Assembly: GCF_002090135.1 (NCBI RefSeq)
Contig: NZ_BBRL01000008.1
Location: forward strand, 1-64,000
Direction: 5' to 3'
Origin: Demequina sp. NBRC 110055
GTDB lineage: Bacteria > Actinomycetota > Actinomycetes > Actinomycetales > Demequinaceae
Length of the DNA stretch: 64,000 bases
The notes beneath the pieces are model-generated. The model saw only the letters and a program-made list of their open reading frames with translations, was not told the DNA's origin and searched no databases. Position numbers and translations under genes: made by a program. Shown here one piece after another: positions 55,567 through 64,000 of the stretch. How positions within the stretch are numbered: the stretch's first letter is position 1; each line of letters opens with the position of its first letter.

Positions 55567-56109
55567 CTAGTCCTCGAGCAGGCGTTGGAACAGCACGTGG
55601 TCCTGCCATCGTCCGGCGATCTGCAGGTAGCGCGGCGCGAGGCCGATGCGCTCGAAGCCGGCGCGTTCCAGCACCCGTTGCGACGCGCCGTTGTGTACGA
55701 GGGTCGCCGCCTGCAGCCGGTGAAGGCCGAGTGCGTCACGCGAGAAGTCAGCAATCGCGCCGACCGCGGCGCTCATCAGTCCGTGGCCCGTCCACCCGGC
55801 ATCGAGCCAGTACCCCAGATTGGCGCTGAGAAACGGTCCGCGCACGATGTGAGAGACGGTGGCCTGGCCGATGATCTCGGCACCAGCCACGAGCACGAAC
55901 GCGGCGGCGCTATTCGTGGACCATTGGGCGCGCATCTCCGCCACGAAGGCCTCTTGACGTACCGGCGTGGTGTGGTCGGGCTCACGCACGGGGTCCCAGG
56001 GCGCGAGGTGCTCAGCGTTGAGCGCGAGTGCTGTAGCAAGCGCCTCGCCGTCACCGGGCTCCACCAGGCGCAGGCTGACACCGTGAGCGAGCGTGATGGG
56101 GGTCGTCAT
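55567..56109 (-). CDS. GNAT-family N-acetyltransferase, RimJ/RimL type
   Basis: 180 residues. VSLRLVEPGDGEALATAL at the start, HLAPWDPVREPD, the acetyl-CoA loop region LDAGWTGHGLMSAAVGAIADF and LHRLQAATLVHNGASQRVLERAGF, all RimJ/RimL-like. Acetylates an N-terminal amine of a protein or small molecule in the cytoplasm. Monocistronic between two strong hairpins. Confidence 0.88.
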   Translation of the reverse strand: MTTPITLAHGVSLRLVEPGDGEALATALALNAEHLAPWDPVREPDHTTPVRQEAFVAEMRAQWSTNSAAAFVLVAGAEIIGQATVSHIVRGPFLSANLGYWLDAGWTGHGLMSAAVGAIADFSRDALGLHRLQAATLVHNGASQRVLERAGFERIGLAPRYLQIAGRWQDHVLFQRLLED

Positions 56110-56149
56110 GGGGCGATCGTAACGACCCCTGGCACCGCCAACAGAAGCG

Positions 56150-56175
56150 AAAAGCCGCCCCGAAGGGCGGCTTTT
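56150..56175. terminator. Intrinsic terminator with UUCG tetraloop downstream of tRNA-Ala
   Basis: AAAAGCCGCCC (56150-56160) and GGGCGGCTTTT (56165-56175) form an 11-base stem; read on the minus strand the loop is TTCG and the stem is followed by TTTTC. A textbook terminator 24 bases past the tRNA 3' end, usable from both sides. Confidence 0.9.
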
Positions 56176-56199
56176 CTACGATGCTGTCTCAACACATCG

Positions 56200-56272
56200 T
56201 GGAGCTGAGGGGACTCGAACCCCTGACCCCCTGCATGCCATGCAGGTGCGCTACCAGCTGCGCCACAGCCCC
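56200..56272 (-). tRNA. tRNA-Ala (anticodon GGC)
   Basis: 73 bases on the minus strand. Acceptor stem GGGGCTG pairs with CAGCTCC; D arm GCGCAGCTGGTAGCGC; anticodon stem CCTGC/GCAGG with loop ATGGCAT giving anticodon GGC; T arm with GGTTCGAGTCC; discriminator A. CCA is not encoded. Reads the GCC codons that dominate alanine in this genome. Between it and the next gene lies one exact 14-base repeat (56353-56366). Confidence 0.97.
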
Positions 56273-56375
56273 GTGATCTTGCGATCCCGTGCCCCTGAGG
56301 GCGAATGAAATACTAGCCCAGATCTCGACAGAAACCTAATCCGTCCCCTGGGCCACGGCATCGGCCCCGAAAACC

Positions 56376-56981
56376 CTAGGGGGCGCCCAGCCCGTAGTGC
56401 TCGAGATGCCAAGCGCCGGACTCCACCTGCGTCACGACGGACCACGAGGCGTGAGGCACGTGGCCGAGGATTCTCGACGTGGGCTCCTGTCCGATGAGGT
56501 CGAGCAGGCCCAGCATGATCGCCGATCCGTGGCTCACCACCACGACCGGGTCGTCCTCGCCCGCGAGCGAGCGTAGGCCCGCACCCACGCGTGCGGCCAC
56601 GTCGGCGGCCTTGCCCCAGCCCTCGATCTCCGGGTCTTCGCCGCGACGCCGGGCCGCGAGCTGGTCGGGCCACTCGTGCGCGATCTCATCCCACGTGAGG
56701 CCTTCCCAGATGCCGTAGGAACGCTGAGCAAAGGCGGGATCGGTCTCGATGGACACGTCGGAATCCACGAGGGCGGCGAGCGCCTCAGCCGATTCCCGGG
56801 CGCGTGCGAGGGGCGACGACACGATCCGCGCGGGGTACCCGTGTGTGTCGATGAGGATGCGCCCCGCCGCGGCGGCCTGGGCTCGTCCCGCGTCGCCCAG
56901 CGGGATGTCGAGCCCGCCCTGCAGACGGCCCTCGGCGTTATACGCGGTGCGGCTGTGACGCCACAAGATCAGCGTGGTCAT
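56376..56981 (-). CDS. Histidine phosphatase family protein (RHS variant)
   Basis: 201 residues. Phosphoglycerate-mutase-like fold: TLILWRHSRTAYNAEGRLQGG, SSPLARARESAEAL, RSYGIWEGLTWDEI, and the second catalytic histidine in VVVSHGSAIMLGL. The usual Arg-His-Gly after the first strand is Arg-His-Ser here, but histidine is kept. Overlaps the second phosphatase (ATGA). In related actinobacteria such proteins occur next to rsfS, as here. Confidence 0.88.
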   Translation of the reverse strand: MTTLILWRHSRTAYNAEGRLQGGLDIPLGDAGRAQAAAAGRILIDTHGYPARIVSSPLARARESAEALAALVDSDVSIETDPAFAQRSYGIWEGLTWDEIAHEWPDQLAARRRGEDPEIEGWGKAADVAARVGAGLRSLAGEDDPVVVVSHGSAIMLGLLDLIGQEPTSRILGHVPHASWSVVTQVESGAWHLEHYGLGAP

Positions 56982-57601
56982 GCGGCGGCCACCGTCGCCG
57001 CGGTCACGTGGTGACGCTCGAGGGTCCAGTCCCCGCGCGAGCGGCGCGTCAGCTGAGCCCAGGCCGCATTGCCGAGGTTCCCGATGGTGCGGTGTTCGAG
57101 CGGCAGGTCGAGCAACCCGTGGATGCCGACCCGCAGGCAGCTGCCGTGGGCGAAGGCGACCAGGGTCGAGCCCGCCGCCTCGGCCTGGTCGGCCCAGTCC
57201 TCGAGCCCGGCGACCATACGGGCCTGGACGATGTCGTGGTTCTCGAAGCCCTCGACGGGTGCGTCGCCATGGGTCTTCCACATCACCACCTCCTCGGGCC
57301 AGCCCGCCTCACGCTCCTCGGGAGTGATGCCCTCCCACGCGCCGTACGCGCGCTCACGCAAGCGGTCGTCGGTGTGGACGTCGACGCCCAGCCGGTCGCC
57401 GAGCGCATGCGCAGTGTGAAGCGCGCGCTCGAGCGGCGAGGCGACGATGAGAGGCGCCTCACCGACGCGGATGGCGAGCGCGGCCGCGGCCGTTTCGGCC
57501 TGCTCGCGCCCGAGGTCGGTCAGTGGGACGTCGGACGAGCCCTGGAGCAGGCCCTCGACGTTCCACTGGGTCTGGCCGTGGCGCACGAGGAAGACCTGCA
57601 C
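56978..57601 (-). CDS. Histidine phosphatase family protein
   Basis: 207 residues. VFLVRHGQTQWNVEGLLQGSS, ASPLERALHTAHAL, RAYGAWEGITPEE and the second histidine in VAFAHGSCLRVG. Standard RHG form, unlike its downstream neighbour. GTG start 7 bases after the rsfS stop; typical phosphatase on phosphosugars or 3-phosphoglycerate-like substrates. The two genes probably arose by tandem duplication but are now only moderately similar. Confidence 0.9.
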   Translation of the reverse strand: MQVFLVRHGQTQWNVEGLLQGSSDVPLTDLGREQAETAAAALAIRVGEAPLIVASPLERALHTAHALGDRLGVDVHTDDRLRERAYGAWEGITPEEREAGWPEEVVMWKTHGDAPVEGFENHDIVQARMVAGLEDWADQAEAAGSTLVAFAHGSCLRVGIHGLLDLPLEHRTIGNLGNAAWAQLTRRSRGDWTLERHHVTAATVAAA

Positions 57602-57608
57602 GACAGGC

Positions 57609-57964
57609 TTACGCGTCCAGGGAGACGACCGGGCAGTCCTTGTAGAGACGCTCGAGGTCGTAGTAGACGCGCTCCTCTTCGTGCATCACGTGCACGTAGA
57701 TCTCGGCGAAGTTGAGGACGATCCATCGGCCCTCGCGCTTACCTTCGCGGGCGATCGCCTTCGAGCCGCGCTCGAGCATCTCGTCCTCGATGGCGTCCGC
57801 GACGGCCGAGACCAAACGCTCGTTGCTCGCCGAGGCCAGCACAAAGATGTCGGTCAAGGGCGTCTGCTGCGTGACGTCGAGGGCGAGGATGTTCTCGGCC
57901 TTCTTGTCGGCTGCTGCGGCCGCGGCGGCGCGCGCCAACTCGATTGCTCTGTCTGTTGCTGTCA

Positions 57965-57965
<1 letters not shown>
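57609..57965 (-). CDS. rsfS: Ribosomal silencing factor RsfS
   Basis: 118 residues (119 if the ATG at 57968 is used; that one overlaps the upstream stop as ATGA). Binds protein L14 of the 50S subunit and blocks joining with 30S when nutrients are scarce. DIFVLASASNERLVSAVADAIEDEM and EGRWIVLNFAEIYVHVMHEEERVYYDLERL are the conserved blocks. Follows nadD with one gene between, the usual actinobacterial order. Confidence 0.95.
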
Positions 57966-59627
<1,662 letters not shown>

Positions 59628-59635
<8 letters not shown>

Positions 59636-60224
59636 CCATTCCTCCCGCGTACAGGTCATGCTTCGCGATGTAGTCGGCGACCGCCCGTGGCACCAGGTAG
59701 CGGATCGGCGCACCCGTCCTCACCCGGCGGCGGACATCGGTCGAGGATACCGCCATCGCCGGGACTTCTACCAGCGTGTGTGGCATATCCAGGTCGGGCA
59801 GCGAATGACCCGGGCGGGTCACACCAATGAAACGCGCGAGAGACGTCAAACGCTCCGCGTCTTTCCACTCGTGCAGGCGCGCCAGGGCGTCTGACCCGGT
59901 GATGAAAAACAACTCGGCGTCGGGGGCCTGCGCGTGCAGATCAGTCAGGGTGTCCAGCGTGTAGGTCACTCCCCCGCGGGCGATGTCCACGTCGGAGACG
60001 TCCAAGCGATCGTCTCCCTCGACTGCAAGTCGGCACATCGCGAGGCGGTGCTCCGGCGCGGCGGCGAGCCGGTCCAACTTGAAGGGTTGGCTGTGAACAG
60101 GAACCAGCAACACCTGATCGAGGTCGAGCGCGGCCGCAACCTCGGAGGCGGCAGCGAGGTGGCCGTGGTGAATGGGGTCGAACGTGCCACCCAGGACGCC
60201 GATGCGGCGCTGAGAATGAGGCAC
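59628..60224 (-). CDS. nadD: Nicotinate-nucleotide adenylyltransferase
   Basis: 198 residues. Makes nicotinate adenine dinucleotide on the way to NAD. GVLGGTFDPIHHGHLAAASEV (nucleotide loop with HxGH) at residues 9-29; the second motif SSTDVRRRVRTG near 165. Length and motifs are typical. Stop overlaps the next gene by 8 bases. Confidence 0.95.
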
Positions 60225-60247
60225 GGAAACGACGACCGCGGCGACTG

Positions 60248-60397
60248 TTAGTGGCGCGTGGAGATGCTACGGAAGGCGTACGTGATGCCCAGCAAACCCA
60301 TCAGCGCGCCGAACGCGATCAGGCCGAAGACCGGCGCCGGAAAAGGCAACTCGTTGACGACGTGCTCGGCGGCCTCGGCAAGGATGACGGTGCTCAC
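60248..60397 (-). CDS. 49-residue conserved membrane miniprotein
   Basis: GTG at 60397 opens 49 codons ending in TAA at 60248: an N-terminal segment with HVVNELPFPAPVFG, one membrane helix (LIAFGALMGLLGITYAFR) and a short STRH tail. GGGAGTCCCACCA upstream includes a ribosome site. The pattern NELPFPAPVFGL is, as I recall, conserved among actinobacteria in exactly this place between proA and nadD. Function unknown; small one-helix proteins often modulate a larger membrane complex. Confidence 0.8.
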   Translation of the reverse strand: MSTVILAEAAEHVVNELPFPAPVFGLIAFGALMGLLGITYAFRSISTRH

Positions 60398-60452
60398 TGG
60401 TGGGACTCCCTCTCGTAACGTTGCGTGCGATTATTCCACGGTCGCGGCGCGC

Positions 60453-61739
60453 TTAGGGGCGCACGTGGCCGTCGCCGTAGGCGATCCACTTGGTGGTCGT
60501 CAGCTCGGCCAGACCCATCGGCCCGCGTGCGTGCAGCTTTTGCGTAGAAATACCGATCTCCGCCCCCAGGCCAAACTGTGCGCCATCGGTGAAACGGGTC
60601 GACGCGTTCACCATGACCGCGGCCGTGTCGAGGCGCGACGAGAACTGCTCGGCGGCGCCGATGTCGTCGGTCACGATGGCCTCGGTATGGCCCGTGGAGT
60701 ACCGCTGAATGTGCGCGATGGCCTCGTCCAGGTCGTCGACCACCTTCACCGCGATATCGAGGCTCAGGTATTCGGTGGCCCAGTCCTCGTCCGTGGCGGC
60801 GACCGTCGGGACTCCTTCTGGGGCGAGGGCCGATGCCGCGGCGTCAGCGTGGAGCACCACGTTCGCCTCGTGCAGGGCGGCCAGCACGGCCGGTAGCACG
60901 GCGGCTGCGGCGTCGCGGTGAACCAGGAGGGTCTCGGCCGCATTGCACACTCCGACGCGCTGCGCCTTGGAGTTGAGCACGATCTCGACGGAGCGCTCAC
61001 GCGGCGCGGTGGCGTCAAGGTAGACGTGGCAGTTGCCCTCACCGGTCTCGATGGCAGGCACGGTGGAGTCACGCACCACGGCCTGGATGAGGTCGCGCCC
61101 GCCGCGCGGTACTAGGACGTCGACCAGCCCGCGCGCGTTCATCAGCACCCGTGCACCCTCACGGCCGAACGCGTCGATGGACTGCACGGCGTCGCGCGGC
61201 AGGCCCGCGGCCTCAAGCGCATCTTGCAGCACCGCGACGATGACCTCGTTGGAGCTGGCTGCGGCGGAGCCTCCGCGCAGGACGGCCGCGTTGCCCGACT
61301 TCAGCGCGAGCCCGGCCGCGTCGACGGTCACGTTGGGACGCGCCTCGTAGATCATCCCGACCACGCCCATGGGCACGGCCTTCTGGATCAGCCGCATGCC
61401 GTTGGGCAGGGTGGAGCCCCGCTTGACCTCTCCCACCGGGTCGGGCAGCGCCGCGAGGTAGCGCAGCGCGTCCGCGATGGCGCCGATGCGCTCCTCGGTC
61501 AGCGCCAAGCGGTCCAGCAGACCCGGCGACATATCGTGGGCGCGCCCGCGAGTGAGGTCCTGCCCGTTGGCCTCGATGATGCGCGGCGCCTGCGCCACGA
61601 GCGCATCGGCCATCGCCTCGAGGGTGGCGTCCTTCACCGTGCGGGTCGCGGTCGCGAGCGCACGCGAGGCCACCTTGGCACGCTGGCATGCCTCGAGGAC
61701 GGAACGCTCGACGTCGGCAGAAATCGCGGTGTCGGTCAT
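60453..61739 (-). CDS. proA: Gamma-glutamyl phosphate reductase
   Basis: 428 residues. Second step of proline synthesis: NADPH reduction of gamma-glutamyl phosphate to the semialdehyde. Landmarks are [34 protein letters not shown], the catalytic cysteine in [15 protein letters not shown] and EFSS-like C-terminal [17 protein letters not shown]. proB, often adjacent, is not visible downstream. ATG at 61739; the 754-residue open frame reported by simple ORF calling is an upstream extension. Confidence 0.96.
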   Translation of the reverse strand: MTDTAISADVERSVLEACQRAKVASRALATATRTVKDATLEAMADALVAQAPRIIEANGQDLTRGRAHDMSPGLLDRLALTEERIGAIADALRYLAALPDPVGEVKRGSTLPNGMRLIQKAVPMGVVGMIYEARPNVTVDAAGLALKSGNAAVLRGGSAAASSNEVIVAVLQDALEAAGLPRDAVQSIDAFGREGARVLMNARGLVDVLVPRGGRDLIQAVVRDSTVPAIETGEGNCHVYLDATAPRERSVEIVLNSKAQRVGVCNAAETLLVHRDAAAAVLPAVLAALHEANVVLHADAAASALAPEGVPTVAATDEDWATEYLSLDIAVKVVDDLDEAIAHIQRYSTGHTEAIVTDDIGAAEQFSSRLDTAAVMVNASTRFTDGAQFGLGAEIGISTQKLHARGPMGLAELTTTKWIAYGDGHVRP

Positions 61740-61813
61740 GGACCCGAGTCTAGTCAGCGTCCAGCTCGTGTCGGGGAGGGACGCCCACCGGGCACCCCTC
61801 CCCGACGCGGCCG

Positions 61814-63097
61814 CTACGTGACAACGACACCACCCGAGCGACGTCGCGCCAGAGCGTCGACGGTGGCGGCGAGAATCAGCACCCCGCCCGAGACCGCCAA
61901 GACGGTGCCCGCGGGAAGCCCCAGCAGGCCCATGCCGTTTTGGATGGTCGCGATCACCAGAGCACCGATGATGGCGTGCACCAGGCGTCCGCGCCCGCCG
62001 AAGAGGCTCACGCCTCCGACGACGGCCGCTGCCACACCGGACAGGACGATCTCGCGCCCCATGCCGGCATCGGCCGAACCGACGCGGGAGACGTAGAACA
62101 GTCCCGCCAGCACCGCCACGGTGGAACACAACACGAAGGCCGTCCATCGCACGGCCGTCACGTTGATGCCGGCCCTGCGCGCCGCTTCGCGGTTGCCTCC
62201 GATCGCGTAGAGGTAACGGCCGTAGCGCGTGCGGTCCAACAAGAACGTCGCGATCATCGCGAATCCCAGGACGACGGGCACGACGATGGGCACGCCTCGG
62301 ATCGGGATGGCCCCGCTGCCGCGGTCCTGGCTGAGGAACCACACGGCGGCCACGCCCACGACGGCGATGCCCGCGAGCTTGGCGAGCATGATTGATATGG
62401 GCGGGTTGGGAGCGCCCGCGGCACGACGTCGCGCTCGGTCCCACAGGGCGACGCCTGCGAGCAGCGCGAGGACTCCGACCAGCATGAGCCACCCGGCCCA
62501 CACCGGCAGGTTGGAGGTGTTGAGGGCCTTCACCGGTGCGGGGATAAGTCGGTACGCGCCGGCGTCGCCGATGATGACGAGCAGCACTCCTTGAAGGCCC
62601 AGGAACATGCCGAGTGTCACAACGAAGGACGGGATGCCGACCCGTGCGACGAAGAATCCGATGAATCCACCGATCGCGAGGCCGATGCCAAGCGCGATCG
62701 CGAGTGCAAGGGGCCATGAGAGTCCGTCGGGTTGGGTCAACCTCACAAAGGAGGCCATCGAGACGCCGAAGGTAACACCCGCGGACAGGTCGATCTCTCC
62801 CAGCAACAACACGAACACGAGGGCCATGCCTAGCATCACGAGCGGCGCAGCCTGGGTGAGCAGGTTCGCCATGTTGCGTTGCGACAGGAACAGGTCGTGG
62901 GCGAACCCGAACACGATGAACAGCACCACCAGACCGCCGATGGCGGGCAGGGCTCCCATCTCGCCGCCACGGACACGGCGCACGTACGCACGGAAGTGGT
63001 CACGGACGCCGTCCTCCATGCCCTTGCCCAGCAGGCTGTCCTCGGGCCGGGCCTGGGCGGCCTCGCGCGCCACCGGATTGTCGACGTTCGCGCTCAC
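61814..63097 (-). CDS. Sugar ABC transporter permease, XylH-like
   Basis: 427 residues, about 10-11 membrane helices, RbsC/XylH fold: [21 protein letters not shown] (the conserved GEIDLS block), [21 protein letters not shown] (the EAA-like loop) and [19 protein letters not shown]. The long N-terminal cytoplasmic stretch before the first helix is XylH-like. Imports a pentose such as xylose or arabinose, which would suit the arabinan enzymes in this window. GTG start overlaps the ATPase stop (GTGA). Confidence 0.88.
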   Translation of the reverse strand: MSANVDNPVAREAAQARPEDSLLGKGMEDGVRDHFRAYVRRVRGGEMGALPAIGGLVVLFIVFGFAHDLFLSQRNMANLLTQAAPLVMLGMALVFVLLLGEIDLSAGVTFGVSMASFVRLTQPDGLSWPLALAIALGIGLAIGGFIGFFVARVGIPSFVVTLGMFLGLQGVLLVIIGDAGAYRLIPAPVKALNTSNLPVWAGWLMLVGVLALLAGVALWDRARRRAAGAPNPPISIMLAKLAGIAVVGVAAVWFLSQDRGSGAIPIRGVPIVVPVVLGFAMIATFLLDRTRYGRYLYAIGGNREAARRAGINVTAVRWTAFVLCSTVAVLAGLFYVSRVGSADAGMGREIVLSGVAAAVVGGVSLFGGRGRLVHAIIGALVIATIQNGMGLLGLPAGTVLAVSGGVLILAATVDALARRRSGGVVVT

Positions 63098-63846
63098 GCC
63101 ACCGCCTCCATCGTCTTGGTGCCCGTGATGTAGCCCACCACGTCTTCGCGGGTGGTCTTGGCGACCTCGACCCGCGCGGTCATGGTCCCGAGGTAGAGGA
63201 CGGAGACGTCGTCGGCGACCTCGAACACGTCCTGCAGGTTGTGGGAAATCATGATGACCGCCACCCCGTGATCCGCGAGCCGGCGCACCAGCGCGAGCAC
63301 CTGGGCGGTCTGGGCGACGCCCAGCGCCGCCGTGGGCTCATCGAGGATGACGACCGAGGCCTGCTTCACGACGGCACGCGCGATCGCCACGGTCTGACGC
63401 TGTCCACCCGACAGCGACGACACCTTCTGGCGCAGCGACTTCACGGTCTTGACGGAGAGCGACTGGAGGGCGGCCGCGGCCTCGACCTCCATCTGGCCCT
63501 CCTCGAAGGTGCCGAGCCGGCGCTCCTCGCGTCCCAGGAACATGTTCTGGACGATGTCGAGGTTGTCGCACAGCGCAAGGTCTTGGTACACGACCTCGAT
63601 GCCATGTTTGGCGGCGTCACGCGGGTGACCGAGGTGCACGCGCTCGCCCTCGAAGAGCACCTCGCCGCCGTCGTAGGGCTGCACGCCGGCGAGGCCCTTG
63701 ATGAGGGTGGACTTGCCGGCGCCGTTGTCGCCGACGAGAGCGGTCACGCGGCCGGCGTGTGCCGCGAAGTCCACCCCCTTGAGTACGTCGACGGGCCCGA
63801 AGGACTTCGTGACCGCCCGTAACTCGATGATCGGTTGGTTCCCCAT
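63094..63846 (-). CDS. Sugar ABC transporter ATPase, single-domain XylG-like
   Basis: 250 residues. Walker A GDNGAGKST, signature LSGGQRQTVAIARAV, Walker B VVILDEPTAALG and ISHNLQDVFEVAD. Only one ATP-binding domain is present, about half of Escherichia coli XylG/RbsA, which is the usual form in actinobacterial XylG-like systems. ATG at 63846 with AAAGGAGTGTGC upstream. Confidence 0.9.
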   Translation of the reverse strand: MGNQPIIELRAVTKSFGPVDVLKGVDFAAHAGRVTALVGDNGAGKSTLIKGLAGVQPYDGGEVLFEGERVHLGHPRDAAKHGIEVVYQDLALCDNLDIVQNMFLGREERRLGTFEEGQMEVEAAAALQSLSVKTVKSLRQKVSSLSGGQRQTVAIARAVVKQASVVILDEPTAALGVAQTAQVLALVRRLADHGVAVIMISHNLQDVFEVADDVSVLYLGTMTARVEVAKTTREDVVGYITGTKTMEAVA

Positions 63847-63874
63847 GCACACTCCTTTGTGAGTCAAGGTGGGC

Positions 63875-63906
63875 GGCCGATGCCGTGGTCACCCACGGCA
63901 TCGGCC
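63875..63906 (-). terminator. Stem-loop made of an inverted pair of the 14-base repeat
   Basis: GGCCGATGCCGTGG (63875-63888) and its exact complement (63893-63906) with a TCAC loop, a 14-base perfect stem in the gap between binding-protein and ATPase genes. Probably lowers expression of the membrane genes relative to the binding protein, or protects the upstream message. No T run follows. Confidence 0.75.
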
Positions 63907-63916
63907 CTCGTCATGC

Positions 63917-63954
63917 CGCGAGTGTCGGGCGGGGATCCCCGCCCGACACTCGCG
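63917..63954 (-). terminator. Perfect 38-base palindrome after the binding-protein gene
   Basis: CGCGAGTGTCGGGCGGGGA followed immediately by its own complement: 38 bases with no loop bases beyond the centre and no mismatch. Begins 6 bases past the binding-protein stop. In RNA a very stable hairpin, typical for stabilising or partly terminating the message of a highly expressed binding protein. Confidence 0.75.
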
Positions 63955-63960
63955 CGCGCA

Positions 63961-64000
63961 TCAGGAGGCCGGCGCGAGTCCCACCTCGTCACAGGCCGCC
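63961..64000 (-). CDS. Sugar ABC transporter substrate-binding protein, C-terminal end only
   Basis: The last 12 codons (AACDEVGLAPAS) and a TGA at 63961-63963, in frame with the window edge. The C-terminal CDEVGL-type ending matches the cysteine near the end of XylF-like binding proteins, and gene order (binding protein, ATPase, permease) fits. The rest lies outside the window. Confidence 0.65.
   Translation of the reverse strand, partial: AACDEVGLAPAS

Overview
This is a stretch of a very GC-rich (by eye around 70%) actinobacterial chromosome. GTG starts, ATGA/GTGA stop-start overlaps, strong GGAGG ribosome sites, mycobacterial-type proteins (an MgtA-like mannosyltransferase, a HemD with a winged-helix tail) and coryneform-type gene sets (the CE1758/CE1759-like luciferase-type monooxygenase and FMN reductase) point to Actinomycetota. 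The GH3/GH43 enzymes that target plant polysaccharides suggest a member of the Micrococcales near Cellulomonadaceae or Demequinaceae. That placement is inference; there is no 16S gene here.

Layout. 1-212: the 5' end of an IS30-type transposase gene and probably the element's terminal repeat. 309-3359: a molybdate import operon (HTH-TOBE protein, modABC). 3371-20969: one long, tightly overlapping minus-strand block. In transcription order it runs nitrate transporter narK, nitrate reductase nasA, its flavoprotein partner, two tandem nitrite reductase pairs (nirB-nirD, nirB-nirD), siroheme synthase, a HemD-like regulator, a sirohydrochlorin chelatase, and molybdenum cofactor genes (moeB, moeA, moaC, mobA, a DUF6457-like gene, moaD). 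Together these take up nitrate and molybdate, make both special cofactors (Moco and siroheme) and reduce nitrate to ammonium. 21278-25297: haem genes hemC-hemD-hemB-hemL, which supply the shared uroporphyrinogen III branch.

25352-37260: a CopC-like copper protein, two GT4 glycosyltransferases with an SGNH hydrolase, two paralogous DoxX-like membrane proteins, a TetR regulator with a GH3 beta-glucosidase and an MFS transporter, then a SulP anion transporter with its ArsR regulator. 37579-39933: flavin monooxygenase, MarR regulator and FMN reductase. 40064-46062: a small acetyltransferase, pirin, two cytoplasmic GH43 glycosidases, a Rossmann oxidoreductase and a HAD phosphatase. 46220-52951: a multidrug-type MFS exporter, a Nudix hydrolase, a second SGNH hydrolase, a sugar-dehydrogenase-like lipoprotein, glutathione peroxidase, and a second luciferase-like oxidoreductase overlapping a Rossmann oxidoreductase. 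53105-55498: a secreted GH43 arabinanase-like enzyme. 55567-61739: an acetyltransferase, tRNA-Ala(GGC), two histidine phosphatases and the housekeeping set rsfS, a proline/glutamate-repeat membrane protein, nadD, a 49-residue membrane protein and proA. 61814-64000: a pentose-type ABC transporter (permease, ATPase, last codons of the binding protein).

The most striking unexplained signal is a 14-base word, GGCCGATGCCGTGG. It has 11 exact copies, and its 10-base core GGCCGATGCC about 35, on both strands with no orientation bias. Inside soluble proteins it is nearly always read as Ala-Asp-Ala(-Val) or (Thr-)Ala-Ser-Ala, and it also occurs between genes, once as a perfect inverted pair forming a stem-loop. 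This resembles the genomic behaviour of DNA uptake sequences or of the cyanobacterial HIP1 repeat. A second useful signal is an identical LacI-type operator, TACATCGTTGTA, in front of the secreted and one cytoplasmic GH43 gene, which also relocates the start of the latter.
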